Part shown: piece after piece, positions 56,127 to 64,000 of the stretch
How the letters are laid out: the number at the start of each line of letters is the position of its first letter
Numbering within the stretch: the first letter of the stretch is position 1
Source: Syntrophobacterales bacterium
GTDB lineage: Bacteria > Desulfobacterota > Desulfobaccia > Desulfobaccales > 0-14-0-80-60-11
Direction: 5' to 3'
Assembly (NCBI GenBank): GCA_023512475.1
Contig: JAILZL010000013.1
Span: forward strand, 1-64,000
DNA length: 64,000 nt
Position numbers and translations under genes: made by a program
The notes under the pieces: model-generated
The model's input: only the letters and a program-made list of their open reading frames with translations
Database searches by the model: none
What the model was told of the DNA's origin: nothing

Positions 56127-56242
56127 GGCTGACCGGCGCCGGGGCCAGGGCTGCGGTTCCCCCTCCTTTTTATCCAGCTCCCGGGGGGCCGGGGCACTGC
56201 CCCGGTGGCAGGTTCTGGCATGTTCGGAAGCTGGAGGCCGCG

Positions 56243-56596
56243 ATGCCCATCTATGAATTCCGGTGTGCCGCCTGTGGGCGGATCTCCGAATACCTCTTCC
56301 TCAGCCGCACCGAGGAAGCCTCCCCGGTGTGCCGGCGCTGCGGCAGTCCGGAGATGACCCGGGTGCTCTCCCGGGTGCGGGTGCGCCTCTCGGAGGAGAC
56401 CCGCCTGGAGCGCCTGGCCGATCCCGCCCGCTGGGGCGACCTGGACGAGAACGACCCCAAAAGCGTCGTCAGAATGCTGAAAAAGCTGGGGCCGGAGCTG
56501 GGGGAGGACTTCGAAGGCGACGTGGACGAGCTGGTGGAAGAAGCCCTGGCCGAAGAGGAGGAAGGCGCCGGCGGGGAGGAAGAGGACCTGGAGTGA
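56243..56596 (+). CDS. FmdB-type zinc-ribbon protein with acidic tail
   Basis: 117 residues: MPIYEFRCAACGRISEYL and SPVCRRCGSPEMTRVLSRV give a CxxC...CxxC zinc ribbon; a charged helical linker leads into the acidic tail DELVEEALAEEEEGAGGEEE. RBS GGAGG. Family function unknown. A second copy of the same type lies next to hemC (42416-42643). Confidence 0.85.
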   Translation: MPIYEFRCAACGRISEYLFLSRTEEASPVCRRCGSPEMTRVLSRVRVRLSEETRLERLADPARWGDLDENDPKSVVRMLKKLGPELGEDFEGDVDELVEEALAEEEEGAGGEEEDLE

Positions 56597-56743
56597 GGGA
56601 AAGAGGGGCTCCTCTCGGGCGGACTCGACGGTTCTTTGGGCTGGCACACCCCGGTCCCGTTCAGGGGAAGGCCTGAGGGAGGAGAGACCCCAGGCCTCCT
56701 CACCCGGCCCGGCCGCCTCCCGGCTCCCGTGCACAAAATTTCC

Positions 56744-56772
56744 TTTACAAAAGGTGCTTTTCAGGCGATAAA
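56744..56772 (+). promoter_or_regulatory. iorAB promoter
   Basis: TTTACA (56744-56749, 5/6), 17-bp spacer, GATAAA (56767-56772, 4/6). Leader of about 115 nt before the iorA ATG. The gap 56597-56892 holds no other feature. Confidence 0.6.
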
Positions 56773-56892
56773 TTCTTGATCTGCCCGGCAGGAGCGGCGG
56801 GGAAGGAGAGGAAGCCCCCCGCCTCCCCGGGTCAGGGGCGATGGGGGCGTCAAGGCCCTGCGCCCCTCCATCTGTGGACAGGTGAAACTTCC

Positions 56893-58767
56893 ATGTCAGA
56901 GCTGTTGACCGGACAGCCGGGAGAGCGCCGGCTTTTTTTGGGCAATGAGGCCATCGCCCGGGGAGCCCTGGAGGCGGGGGTGGCCCTGGCGGCCTGTTAT
57001 CCCGGCACCCCCTCCTCCGAGATCGGGGACCGCCTCTACGAGGTCTCCCGCACGGGCAGGCTGGTCTTTGAATATTCCACCAATGAAAAGGTGGCCCTGG
57101 AGGTGGCCGCCGGCGCCTCCGCGGCGGGCTGGCGGGCCCTGGCCTCCATGAAGCATGTGGGCGTGAACGTGGCCGCCGACGCCCTCATGACCCTGGCCTA
57201 TGTGGGGGTCAAGGGCGGCCTGGTGCTGGTGAGCGCCGACGACCCTTCCCTGTTCTCCAGCCAGAATGAACAGGACAATCGCCTCTATGCCCGGTTTGCC
57301 GGCATCCCCATGCTGGAGCCGGAAAGCCCCCAGGAGGCCAAGGACATGACCCTGGCCGCCTTTGTCCTGTCCGAGGAGCTGGGGCTGCCGGTGATGCTGC
57401 GGACCACCACCCGGGTCAACCACACCCGGGGGGTGGTCACCCTGGGGGAGCTGGCCTCCCCCCCGCCTCCGGGCCGCTTCCTCAAAGACCCCTTTTCCCT
57501 GGTGATGGTGCCTGCGGTGGCCCGCCAGGCCCACGCCCGGCTCCTGGTCAAGCTGGAGCAGGCCCGGGCCCGGGCGGAGGCCTCCCCCTTCAACCGCCTG
57601 GAGGGCACCGGCCCCCTGGGGGTGGTGGCCAGCGGCGTGGCCGCCGCTTATGTAGCCGACGCCCTCCTGGAGCTGGGCCTGAAAGACAAAGTCACCTTCC
57701 TCCGGCTGGGCTTCACCCACCCCTTGCCGGAGGAGCTCATCGCCCGCTTCCTCTCCCGGGTGGAGAGGGTCCTGGTGGTGGAGGAGCTGGAGCCCTATCT
57801 GGAGGACAGCCTCAAGGCCATCGCCCAGTGCCGGGGCCTCACCCTGCCCATCCGGGGCAAGGGGGCAGGCCTCTTCTCCCGCCTGTATGAATTTCACCCC
57901 GCCTTGGTGCGCCGGGTGCTGGCGGATGTCTGTCAGGTGGACTACGGGGCCCCGGCACCCCTGCCGCCGGCGGCGGAGCTTCTGGGCCGGCCGCTGCCGG
58001 AGCGGCCCCCTATCCTCTGTCCGGGCTGCCCCCACCGGGCCATGTATTACGCCGTGAAGATCGCCCTCAGGGACCTGGGGGTGGAGGGCATCTTCCCCAC
58101 CGACATCGGCTGCTACACCCTGGGGCTGCTGCCGCCTCTGGCCATGGCGGACTACCTCATCTGCATGGGCTCCTCCATCACCACCGCCTGCGGGCTCTCC
58201 CGGGCCAGCGGCCAGAAGGTGGTGGCCTTCATCGGTGATTCCACCTTCTTCCACGGCGGCCTCCCGGGGCTGGCCAACGCGGTGCACAACCGCCACGACC
58301 TGCTTTTGGTCATCCTGGACAACGGCACCACCGCCATGACCGGCCACCAGCCCCACCCCGGGGTCACCCTGACCCCGCCGGACTACCCCGGCCAACCGGT
58401 GGATCTGGCCGCGGTCGTCCGGGCCCTGGGGGTGGAGCAGTTCTGGCGGGTGAATCCCCTGAAGTACAAGGACACCCTGGCCGCCACCAAGGAGGCGGTG
58501 CAAAAAGACGGGGTCCGGGTGCTTCTGGCCCAGGCCCCCTGCCCCCTGTATGTGGCCCGCCTCAAAGGGAAAAGGCCCACGGCCCGCTTTCAGATCACCG
58601 GCGAGTGTGGCGAGTGCCGCCACTGCCTGGACTACCTGGGCTGTCCGGCCATGCATGTGCGCGAGGGGGAGGGCCGCCGCCAGCTGCTCATCGATCCGGA
58701 GCTGTGCGCCGGCTGCGCCTTCTGCGTCCAGCTGTGTGATCACATCCGGCCGGTGAAGGCAAAGTGA
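56893..58767 (+). CDS. iorA: indolepyruvate ferredoxin oxidoreductase, alpha subunit
   Basis: 624 residues. N-terminal pyrimidine domain (LFLGNEAIARGALEAGV, YPGTPSSEIGD, EYSTNEKVALEVAAGAS), thiamine-diphosphate domain (CPGCPHRAMYYAVK, GDSTFFHGGLPGLANAV, LDNGTTAMTGHQPHPG) and a C-terminal ferredoxin-like region with CGECRHCLDYLGCPAM and CAGCAFCVQLCDHI. Oxidises aryl pyruvates from aromatic amino acids to acyl-CoA with ferredoxin. The ferredoxin cysteine spacing is slightly unusual in the first cluster. ATG 56893 set by family start; frame extends further upstream without similarity. Confidence 0.95.
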   Translation: MSELLTGQPGERRLFLGNEAIARGALEAGVALAACYPGTPSSEIGDRLYEVSRTGRLVFEYSTNEKVALEVAAGASAAGWRALASMKHVGVNVAADALMTLAYVGVKGGLVLVSADDPSLFSSQNEQDNRLYARFAGIPMLEPESPQEAKDMTLAAFVLSEELGLPVMLRTTTRVNHTRGVVTLGELASPPPPGRFLKDPFSLVMVPAVARQAHARLLVKLEQARARAEASPFNRLEGTGPLGVVASGVAAAYVADALLELGLKDKVTFLRLGFTHPLPEELIARFLSRVERVLVVEELEPYLEDSLKAIAQCRGLTLPIRGKGAGLFSRLYEFHPALVRRVLADVCQVDYGAPAPLPPAAELLGRPLPERPPILCPGCPHRAMYYAVKIALRDLGVEGIFPTDIGCYTLGLLPPLAMADYLICMGSSITTACGLSRASGQKVVAFIGDSTFFHGGLPGLANAVHNRHDLLLVILDNGTTAMTGHQPHPGVTLTPPDYPGQPVDLAAVVRALGVEQFWRVNPLKYKDTLAATKEAVQKDGVRVLLAQAPCPLYVARLKGKRPTARFQITGECGECRHCLDYLGCPAMHVREGEGRRQLLIDPELCAGCAFCVQLCDHIRPVKAK

Positions 58768-58883
58768 GATGCGGGGGGTGGGGCCTGGGACTTCCCGGCC
58801 CCTGACTACCCCCCGGGAGATCGGCCTTCAATAATGATCTCGGTCTTCGACCATATCACCCAGTCGGGTTTCGGGTTTAATTA

Positions 58884-59522
58884 ATGAAAATCAAAAATGA
58901 TTCTGTCCGGCTCCGGATTTTTATGACCGGCGTGGGCGGCCAGGGCACCCTCCTGGCCAGCCGCGTCCTGGGGGAGGCGGCCCTGGCCGCCGGCTTTACG
59001 CCCCTGTTGAGCGAAACCCACGGCATGGCCCAGCGGGGCGGGGTGGTGACCTCCACCGTCATCCTGGGGGACCTGAAAAGCCCCATCATCTCCCCGGGCG
59101 AGGCGGATCTCGTTTTGGCCTTCGAGGCCCTGGAGGCCCTGCGGGCCCTGGAATACTGCCACGCCCGCACCCTGATGCTGGCCAACACCGCGGTCATCCC
59201 CCCCTACCCGGTGGCGGTGGGCCAGGTGAGCTACCCGGAGGTGAGCGCCATGCTGGCCGTGGTGGCCCGGCAGGTGGGAGGCCTCCTGGCCTTCGACGCC
59301 GGTGCCCTGGCCCGGGAGGCCGGCAGTCCCCTGGCGGTGAACATGGTGCTTCTCGGGGCCCTGGCCGCCACCGACACCCTGCCGGTGAGCGCCGCGGATC
59401 TCCAGCAGGTGATCCGGGACAAGACCAATCCCCGCTTTGTGAACGCCAACCTCTCGGCCTTTGAGATGGGCGCCGCCGCCGCCCGGGAACCGGCCCACTG
59501 GCTCCGGCGCCCGGCCGCCTGA
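58884..59522 (+). CDS. iorB: indolepyruvate ferredoxin oxidoreductase, beta subunit
   Basis: 212 residues of the gamma-type domain: IFMTGVGGQGTLLASRVLGEAAL, SETHGMAQRGGVVTS, LAFEALEALRALEY, LAVNMVLLGALAAT. Catalytic partner of IorA. The ATG at 58884 is preceded by TTTAATTA and no SD; the internal ATG before TGVGGQG would cut the first strand. A gap of 116 bp separates the two genes. Confidence 0.93.
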   Translation: MKIKNDSVRLRIFMTGVGGQGTLLASRVLGEAALAAGFTPLLSETHGMAQRGGVVTSTVILGDLKSPIISPGEADLVLAFEALEALRALEYCHARTLMLANTAVIPPYPVAVGQVSYPEVSAMLAVVARQVGGLLAFDAGALAREAGSPLAVNMVLLGALAATDTLPVSAADLQQVIRDKTNPRFVNANLSAFEMGAAAAREPAHWLRRPAA

Positions 59523-59531
59523 GGAAAGGCT

Positions 59532-59559
59532 TTGCACCCCAAAGAAAATCTGCTACAGT
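59532..59559 (+). promoter_or_regulatory. possible archease-rtcB promoter
   Basis: TTGCAC (59532-59537), 16-bp spacer, TACAGT (59554-59559) with an extended TGC in front. Upstream of the GGAG that serves the archease start. Confidence 0.4.
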
Positions 59560-59585
59560 TGTAATTTGCTGGAGTGTGCCCTGAT

Positions 59586-60029
59586 ATGGCCGCCGCCACC
59601 CCCCGGCAGTACCGGCGCCCGTACCGCTTCCTGTCCCACACCGCGGACGTGGGCCTGAGAATCCGGGGAGAGACCCTGGAGGCGCTCTTTGCCAACGCCG
59701 CCCGGGCCCTCACCGCCACCATGGTGGACCGGCGCCGCCTCCGGGGCACCCTCACCCGGGACATTACCGTGGAGGCCCCGGACCGGGAGGCCCTGCTGGT
59801 GGCCTGGCTGAATCACCTGCTTTATCTTTATGACGTGGAGGGCTTCCTGGGGCGGGACTTCATCATCACCCACCTGACCCCGGAACGCCTTCAGGCCCGG
59901 GCCCTGGGGGACATCTACGACCCCCAGCGGCATATCGCCAAGACTGCGGTGAAGGCCGCCACCTATCATCATCTGGACATTACCCGGGTGCCCGGGGGCT
60001 GGCAGGCCACGGTAATTCTGGATTTGTAA
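59586..60029 (+). CDS. archease (RtcB activator)
   Basis: 147 residues: YRFLSHTADVGLRIRGETLEALFANAARAL is the archease start with the conserved Asp of HTADVG; LLVAWLNHLLYLYDVEG and the terminal KAATYHHLDI and ATVILDL follow. Archease helps RtcB bind Mn-GTP and turn over. A GTG at 59574 is an alternative start. The RtcB gene lies 137 bp downstream. Confidence 0.92.
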   Translation: MAAATPRQYRRPYRFLSHTADVGLRIRGETLEALFANAARALTATMVDRRRLRGTLTRDITVEAPDREALLVAWLNHLLYLYDVEGFLGRDFIITHLTPERLQARALGDIYDPQRHIAKTAVKAATYHHLDITRVPGGWQATVILDL

Positions 60030-60166
60030 GGAGACCAGGGGAGGGGCCAGGGGCCGAAAGATCCCGGCCCCACCCCCTCAGCTCCCCAGCCCCATAACCG
60101 GGTGGGGAGGGAGTTTGCGGGGACGGCGGCGGAGCCTTGCTCCCCCCGCCCCTCATCATCCGGCCT

Positions 60167-61612
60167 ATGGCGCAGATCAAGCTTCGGCAGGTGGATGAGT
60201 ATCGCTGGGAGATCCCCCGGGAGGGGAAGATGCGCACCCGGGGGCTGATCTTCGCCTCCAAGGAGATGCTCCCCAAGATCCACGAGGACCGCAGCCTGGA
60301 GCAGGTGGCCAACGTGGCCACCCTCCCCGGCATCGAAGGCCCCTCCATGGCCATGCCGGACATCCATTGGGGATATGGTTTTCCCATCGGCGGGGTGGCG
60401 GCCTTCAATCTCGAGGAGGGGGTGGTTTCTCCGGGTGGGGTGGGCTACGACATCAACTGCGGGGTGCGCCTGCTGCGCACCAACCTGGAGCGCCAGGAGA
60501 TTGCCCCGCGGGTGGAGGAGCTGGTCAACGCCCTCTTCCACAACATCCCCACCGGGGTGGGCTCCCGGCGCAAGGACCTCAAGCTCACCGTCCCCACCTT
60601 AAAGGAGGTCATGCGCTACGGCGCCGCCTGGGCGGTGAAGCAGGGTTTCGGAAGGGCCGAGGACCTGGCCCACATCGAGGCCGGCGGCCAGATCCCCGGG
60701 GCCGACCCGGAGGTGGTGAGCCAGTTCGCCATGGACCGGGGCAAGGACCAGCTGGGCACCCTGGGGAGCGGCAACCATTTTGTGGAAGTGGGCTATGTGG
60801 CCGAAATCTATGATGAAAAGCTGGCCCGGGCTTTGGGGCTCTTCCCCGGCCAGGTGACCATCATCATCCACACCGGCTCCCGGGGGCTGGGCCACCAGGT
60901 GTGCGATGATTTCATCAAGGTGATGCTCAAGGCCAGCGCCAAGTATGGCATTGAGCTGCCGGACCGGCAGCTGTGCTCCGCCCCCATCCGCTCCCCGGAG
61001 GGCCAGCAGTATCTGGCGGCCATGGCCGCGGCGGCCAACTTCGCCTTCGCCAACCGCCAGATGATCACCCATTGGGTCCGGGAGTCCTTCGAGCAGGTGC
61101 TGCAGATGGGCCCCCGGGACCTGGGCCTGGAGCTCATCTACGACGTGGCCCACAACATCGCCAAGATCGAAAAGCACCTCATCGACGGCAAGGAAAAGAC
61201 GGTGTGCGTGCACCGCAAAGGGGCCACCCGGGCCTTTCCCCCCGGCCACCCCGAGGTGCCGCCGGCCTACCGGGAGACGGGCCAGCCGGTGCTCATCCCC
61301 GGGGATATGGGGCGCTATTCCTTCGTGCTGGTGGGGACCCAGAAGGCCCTGGAGGAGACCTTCGGCAGCACCTGCCACGGCGCCGGCCGGGAGTTGAGCC
61401 GGGCCGCGGCCATCAAGGCCGCCAAGGGCCGCCGGGTGGTGCAGGAGATGGCCGCCAAGGGCATCATCGTGCGGGGCGCCGGCCGGGACACCATCGACGA
61501 GGAGATCTCCGAGGCCTACAAGGACGTGGAGAACGTGGTGAACGTCACCCATGGCGCCGGGATTTCCAAAAAGGTGGCCAAGCTGAAGCCCCTGGGGGTC
61601 ATTAAGGGGTAG
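60167..61612 (+). CDS. rtcB: RNA ligase RtcB
   Basis: 481 residues, no intein. Metal and guanylylation motifs: MPDIHWGYGFPIGG, GVGYDINCGVRLLRTNL, LGSGNHFVEVG, IIHTGSRGLGHQV, and the histidine of STCHGAGRELSR. Joins 2',3'-cyclic phosphate or 3'-phosphate with 5'-OH RNA ends using GTP. Works with archease just upstream. Confidence 0.97.
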   Translation: MAQIKLRQVDEYRWEIPREGKMRTRGLIFASKEMLPKIHEDRSLEQVANVATLPGIEGPSMAMPDIHWGYGFPIGGVAAFNLEEGVVSPGGVGYDINCGVRLLRTNLERQEIAPRVEELVNALFHNIPTGVGSRRKDLKLTVPTLKEVMRYGAAWAVKQGFGRAEDLAHIEAGGQIPGADPEVVSQFAMDRGKDQLGTLGSGNHFVEVGYVAEIYDEKLARALGLFPGQVTIIIHTGSRGLGHQVCDDFIKVMLKASAKYGIELPDRQLCSAPIRSPEGQQYLAAMAAAANFAFANRQMITHWVRESFEQVLQMGPRDLGLELIYDVAHNIAKIEKHLIDGKEKTVCVHRKGATRAFPPGHPEVPPAYRETGQPVLIPGDMGRYSFVLVGTQKALEETFGSTCHGAGRELSRAAAIKAAKGRRVVQEMAAKGIIVRGAGRDTIDEEISEAYKDVENVVNVTHGAGISKKVAKLKPLGVIKG

Positions 61613-61670
61613 GAGGAAGCCCTGAAGGAATCGAAACGACCCCACCCGAAGCGGGAGACAGTTTCCTCCT
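61611..61670 (+). other. stem in the rtcB-ffh intergenic region
   Basis: AGGAGGAA (61611-61618) is complementary to TTCCTCCT (61663-61670) and encloses a small CCCG-AAG-CGGG hairpin. No T-run follows. I looked for an SRP RNA pattern here and found none. Could be part of the ffh leader or the end of the rtcB mRNA. Confidence 0.35.
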
Positions 61671-61743
61671 GCTGCCAAGGGAAGGTGATTCGGGCAGTCA
61701 CCGGACTGCAGGGGTTGGGTGGCTGACGGACTGAAGCGGATAT

Positions 61744-63078
61744 ATGTTCGAGCGCCTCTCCGACAAGCTGAGCCAGGTCTTCAGGAAGCTCAAGGGCCGG
61801 GGCAAACTCTCCGAAGCCGACATCACCGCGGCCTTGCGGGAGGTGCGCCTGTCGCTTCTGGAGGCCGATGTCAACTACAAGGTCGCCAAGAACTTCATCG
61901 AAGAGGTGCGGGCCCGGGCCGTGGGGGAGGAGGTCATGGGAAGCCTCACCCCCGCCCAGACGGTCATCAAGATCGTCCACGAGGAGCTCACCCGGCTTTT
62001 GGGGGGCGAATCCCCCAAGCTGGACCTCTCCGGGCGGCCGCCGGTGGCTTTGATGCTGGTGGGCCTCCAGGGCTCGGGCAAGACCACCACCGCCGCCAAG
62101 CTGGCCAAGCGCCTGAAGGCCCAGGGGCGCCAGCCCTATCTGGTGCCGGCGGACGTGCAGCGCCCCGCAGCCATCGAGCAGCTCACCCGCCTGGGGGAGC
62201 AGATCCAGGTGGCGGTGCACCCCACCCGGCCCACGGACCACCCGGTGGCCATCTGCGAGGCGGCCATGGAGGCGGCCCACAGTGTGGGCTATGACACGGT
62301 GATCCTGGACACCGCCGGCCGCCTGCACATCGACGGCCCCCTGATGGCGGAGCTCCAGGCCATCCGGGAGCGGGTGCGCCCCCGGGAGATTCTCCTGGTG
62401 GCCGACGCCATGACCGGCCAGGACGCGGTGACCGTGGCCCAGAGCTTCCACGACCTGTTGAACCTTACCGGGGTCATCCTCACCAAGGTGGAGGGGGACG
62501 CCCGGGGGGGTGCGGCCCTGTCCATGCGGGCCGTCATCGGCAGGCCCATCAAGTTTCTGGGGGTGGGGGAAAAGCTGGACGCCCTGGAGCCCTTCCACCC
62601 CGACCGGCTGGCGGGCCGCATCCTGGGCATGGGGGATGTCTTAAGCCTCATCGAAAAGGCCCAGGAGACCTTCGACACCGAACAGGCCAGGGTCCTGGAG
62701 AAAAAACTCCGGGAGGAGAGCTTCACCCTGGAGGATTTCCGGGAGCAGATCCGCCAGATGATGAAGATGGGCTCCCTGGAACAGCTCCTGGACCTGATTC
62801 CGGGGCTCAACAAGCTCAAGGCCCTCAAGGGCGCCAAACCCGACGTGCGGGAGCTGAAGCGGGTGGAGGCCATCATCAACTCCATGACCCCCGCCGAGCG
62901 GCACAATTACCAGATCATCAACGGCTCCCGGCGGCGGCGCATTGCCAGAGGGAGCGGCACCACCGTGGAGGAAGTGAACCGCCTGCTGAAGAACTTCGCC
63001 CTGACCCAGAAGATGATGAAGCAGATGGGCCGGGCGGCCAAACGGGGGAAAATGCCCTTCCCCGGCGGCCTGTGGTAG
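61744..63078 (+). CDS. ffh: signal recognition particle protein Ffh
   Basis: 444 residues: N domain ([21 protein letters not shown]), G domain ([55 protein letters not shown]) and the Met-rich M domain ([49 protein letters not shown]) that binds 4.5S RNA and signal peptides. Partner of FtsY (12607-13884). The 4.5S RNA gene was not found in the window. Confidence 0.97.
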   Translation: MFERLSDKLSQVFRKLKGRGKLSEADITAALREVRLSLLEADVNYKVAKNFIEEVRARAVGEEVMGSLTPAQTVIKIVHEELTRLLGGESPKLDLSGRPPVALMLVGLQGSGKTTTAAKLAKRLKAQGRQPYLVPADVQRPAAIEQLTRLGEQIQVAVHPTRPTDHPVAICEAAMEAAHSVGYDTVILDTAGRLHIDGPLMAELQAIRERVRPREILLVADAMTGQDAVTVAQSFHDLLNLTGVILTKVEGDARGGAALSMRAVIGRPIKFLGVGEKLDALEPFHPDRLAGRILGMGDVLSLIEKAQETFDTEQARVLEKKLREESFTLEDFREQIRQMMKMGSLEQLLDLIPGLNKLKALKGAKPDVRELKRVEAIINSMTPAERHNYQIINGSRRRRIARGSGTTVEEVNRLLKNFALTQKMMKQMGRAAKRGKMPFPGGLW

Positions 63079-63191
63079 GAAGCCCCTGGAAGAAGCTGAT
63101 GACCCGACCCGTCCCCCCAGGGGGGGCGGAAGGGGGGAGGGGCCGCCTCCCCCGCACACCAACGCCAGACAAAGGAGGAGCACACGGCTCA

Positions 63192-63443
63192 ATGGCATTA
63201 CGAATCCGGTTGGCCCGCTACGGGGCCAAGAAGCGGCCTTTTTATCGCATTGTGGTGGCGAACAGCGAGTCTCCCCGGGACGGGAGGTTTTTGGAGATTG
63301 TGGGCACGTATGATCCCCGCCAGGAGCCCGCGGCCATCTCCATCAAGGAGGAGCGGCTGGCGCTGTGGGAGAGCCGGGGGGCCAAGCCCACGGACACGGT
63401 GGCCAGTCTCCTGAAGCAGTGGCGCAGCCGGAGCGTTTCCTGA
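63192..63443 (+). CDS. rpsP: 30S ribosomal protein S16
   Basis: 83 residues: [35 protein letters not shown] and [17 protein letters not shown] are S16 motifs. RBS AAAGGAGG upstream of ATG 63192. Second gene of the ffh-rpsP-khpA-rimM cluster. Confidence 0.98.
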   Translation: MALRIRLARYGAKKRPFYRIVVANSESPRDGRFLEIVGTYDPRQEPAAISIKEERLALWESRGAKPTDTVASLLKQWRSRSVS

Positions 63444-63536
63444 GGCGCCCAGGCGGTCCCGCACCCCCGAGGCAGCGCCTGAGAATCCCGCCGGCTCCCG
63501 CGGCCGCCCGTCCCTGCCCCAGCGGAGGTGGGTCGG

Positions 63537-63767
63537 ATGAAGGATCTCATCAAGTTCATCGCGGAAGCTCTGGTGGACCACCCGGATCAGGTGTCGGTGA
63601 AGGAGATTGAAGGGGAGCAGACGTCGGTCATCGAGCTCAAGGTCGCCAAGGAGGATTTGGGCAAGGTCATCGGCAAACAGGGGCGCACGGCCCGGGCCAT
63701 GCGCACCATCCTCAACGCCGCCTCCACCAAGATGCGCAAGCGCGCCGTGTTGGAAATCATTGAGTAG
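63537..63767 (+). CDS. khpA: KhpA family KH-domain RNA-binding protein
   Basis: 76 residues: [16 protein letters not shown] and [19 protein letters not shown], the GxxG loop (GKQG) of the KH domain. Binds RNA as a KhpA/KhpB heterodimer in other bacteria. ATG 63537 follows GGAGG. Its stop overlaps the start of rimM. Confidence 0.93.
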   Translation: MKDLIKFIAEALVDHPDQVSVKEIEGEQTSVIELKVAKEDLGKVIGKQGRTARAMRTILNAASTKMRKRAVLEIIE

Positions 63768-64000
63768 CGACCGTCCCCGGCGGGTCCGGTTGGGCACGGT
63801 GGTGGGGGCCCACGGCATCCGGGGCACCCTCAAGGTGGGCACCCGCGAACCCCAGCCGGAGCTGTTGGAGGCCCTCGGCGAGGTGGAGATCGGCGAAAGC
63901 CGCCATCGGGTCCTCCGGGCCCGGGAGGGTCGCCGCTCCGTGCTTTTGGACGTGGAGGGGATCGCCACCCGGGAGGAGGCCGAAGCCCGGCGGGGGCAGG
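63760..64000 (+). CDS. rimM: ribosome maturation factor RimM, N-terminal part (cut by window end)
   Basis: The frame starts with TTG at 63760, overlapping the khpA stop (63765-63767), and runs off the window at residue 80. [20 protein letters not shown] is the RimM beta-barrel signature (GAHGxxG), and [20 protein letters not shown] matches the domain end. Assists 30S head assembly. The real start could be later (TTG/GTG codons), but the overlap fits an operon. Confidence 0.85.
   Translation, partial: MSSDRPRRVRLGTVVGAHGIRGTLKVGTREPQPELLEALGEVEIGESRHRVLRAREGRRSVLLDVEGIATREEAEARRGQ

Noticed and set aside
61628-61640. ATCGAAAC string resembling the 3' end of CRISPR repeats
   Set aside because: It occurs once; no regularly spaced repeats in the window.
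61613-61743. Possible SRP (4.5S) RNA gene directly upstream of ffh
   Set aside because: No conserved GGAAGGAAGCAGC-like tetraloop region; only a simple stem.

Overview
The window is a contiguous stretch of a GC-rich bacterial chromosome, densely packed with housekeeping genes in short operons on both strands. Gene content and order point to a strictly anaerobic Desulfobacterota (former Deltaproteobacteria) lineage, possibly near Syntrophobacterales/Desulfobaccales. The signs are a DHH-CBS-CBS-nucleotidyltransferase tRNA enzyme, a Re-citrate-synthase-like enzyme, split methylmalonyl-CoA mutase genes beside Na+-pump decarboxylase subunits, indolepyruvate:ferredoxin oxidoreductase, a probable selenoprotein and a cobalamin-riboswitch radical-SAM peptide locus. 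The genus is inference. There are no rRNA genes, CRISPR arrays, insertion sequences or prophage.

Layout. 1-7.4 kb: lexA with a compact, apparently leaderless promoter; a frameshifted OmpA-like gene; an aminotransferase; a small secreted Lys-rich protein; an overlapping diguanylate cyclase/MinD-like pair; a rubredoxin-like protein, a NYN-domain protein and an L,D-transpeptidase. 7.5-17.2 kb (minus strand): glyQ-glyS, ftsY, a VanZ-like gene, an active/inactive M16 peptidase pair and a DegP-type protease. 17.4-24.6 kb: a secreted protein, tRNA-Val(GAC), a rhodanese with an in-frame UGA and bSECIS-like hairpin, two tiny conserved proteins, a glycosyltransferase, a SlyD-like/methyltransferase fusion, rlmB and a Xer recombinase. 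24.6-36.9 kb: the tRNA nucleotidyltransferase fusion, then (minus) hisS-aspS-citrate-synthase-like/sensor fusion-decarboxylase gamma, biotin carrier and beta subunits-methylmalonyl-CoA mutase.

37.0-38.8 kb: a cobalamin riboswitch and terminator upstream of a 33-residue peptide gene and a radical SAM/SPASM maturase. This is the best candidate for a little-described system. 38.9-48 kb (minus): prs, sfsA, an outer-membrane protein, hemC, tspO, a cyclophilin-like and a deoxyhypusine-synthase-like gene, gmhA and a GH57 enzyme. 48-56 kb (plus): rplU-rpmA-obgE-(acfC-like, frameshifted)-proB-proA-nadD-rsfS-bepA. 56-64 kb: iorAB, archease-rtcB, ffh-rpsP-khpA-rimM (cut by the window end).

Cellular themes. 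Both SRP GTPases (ftsY and ffh) are present. Propionate/succinate carbon flow is suggested by B12-dependent mutase, biotin-dependent Na+-pump subunits and a citrate-synthase-like enzyme. Envelope proteolysis (DegP, M16 pair, BepA) and RNA repair (RtcB/archease) are represented. Several promoters share a TTGACA -35 with 16-18 bp spacing, so ordinary sigma-70 signals are readable here. All functional calls are from reading sequence motifs; no database search was run.
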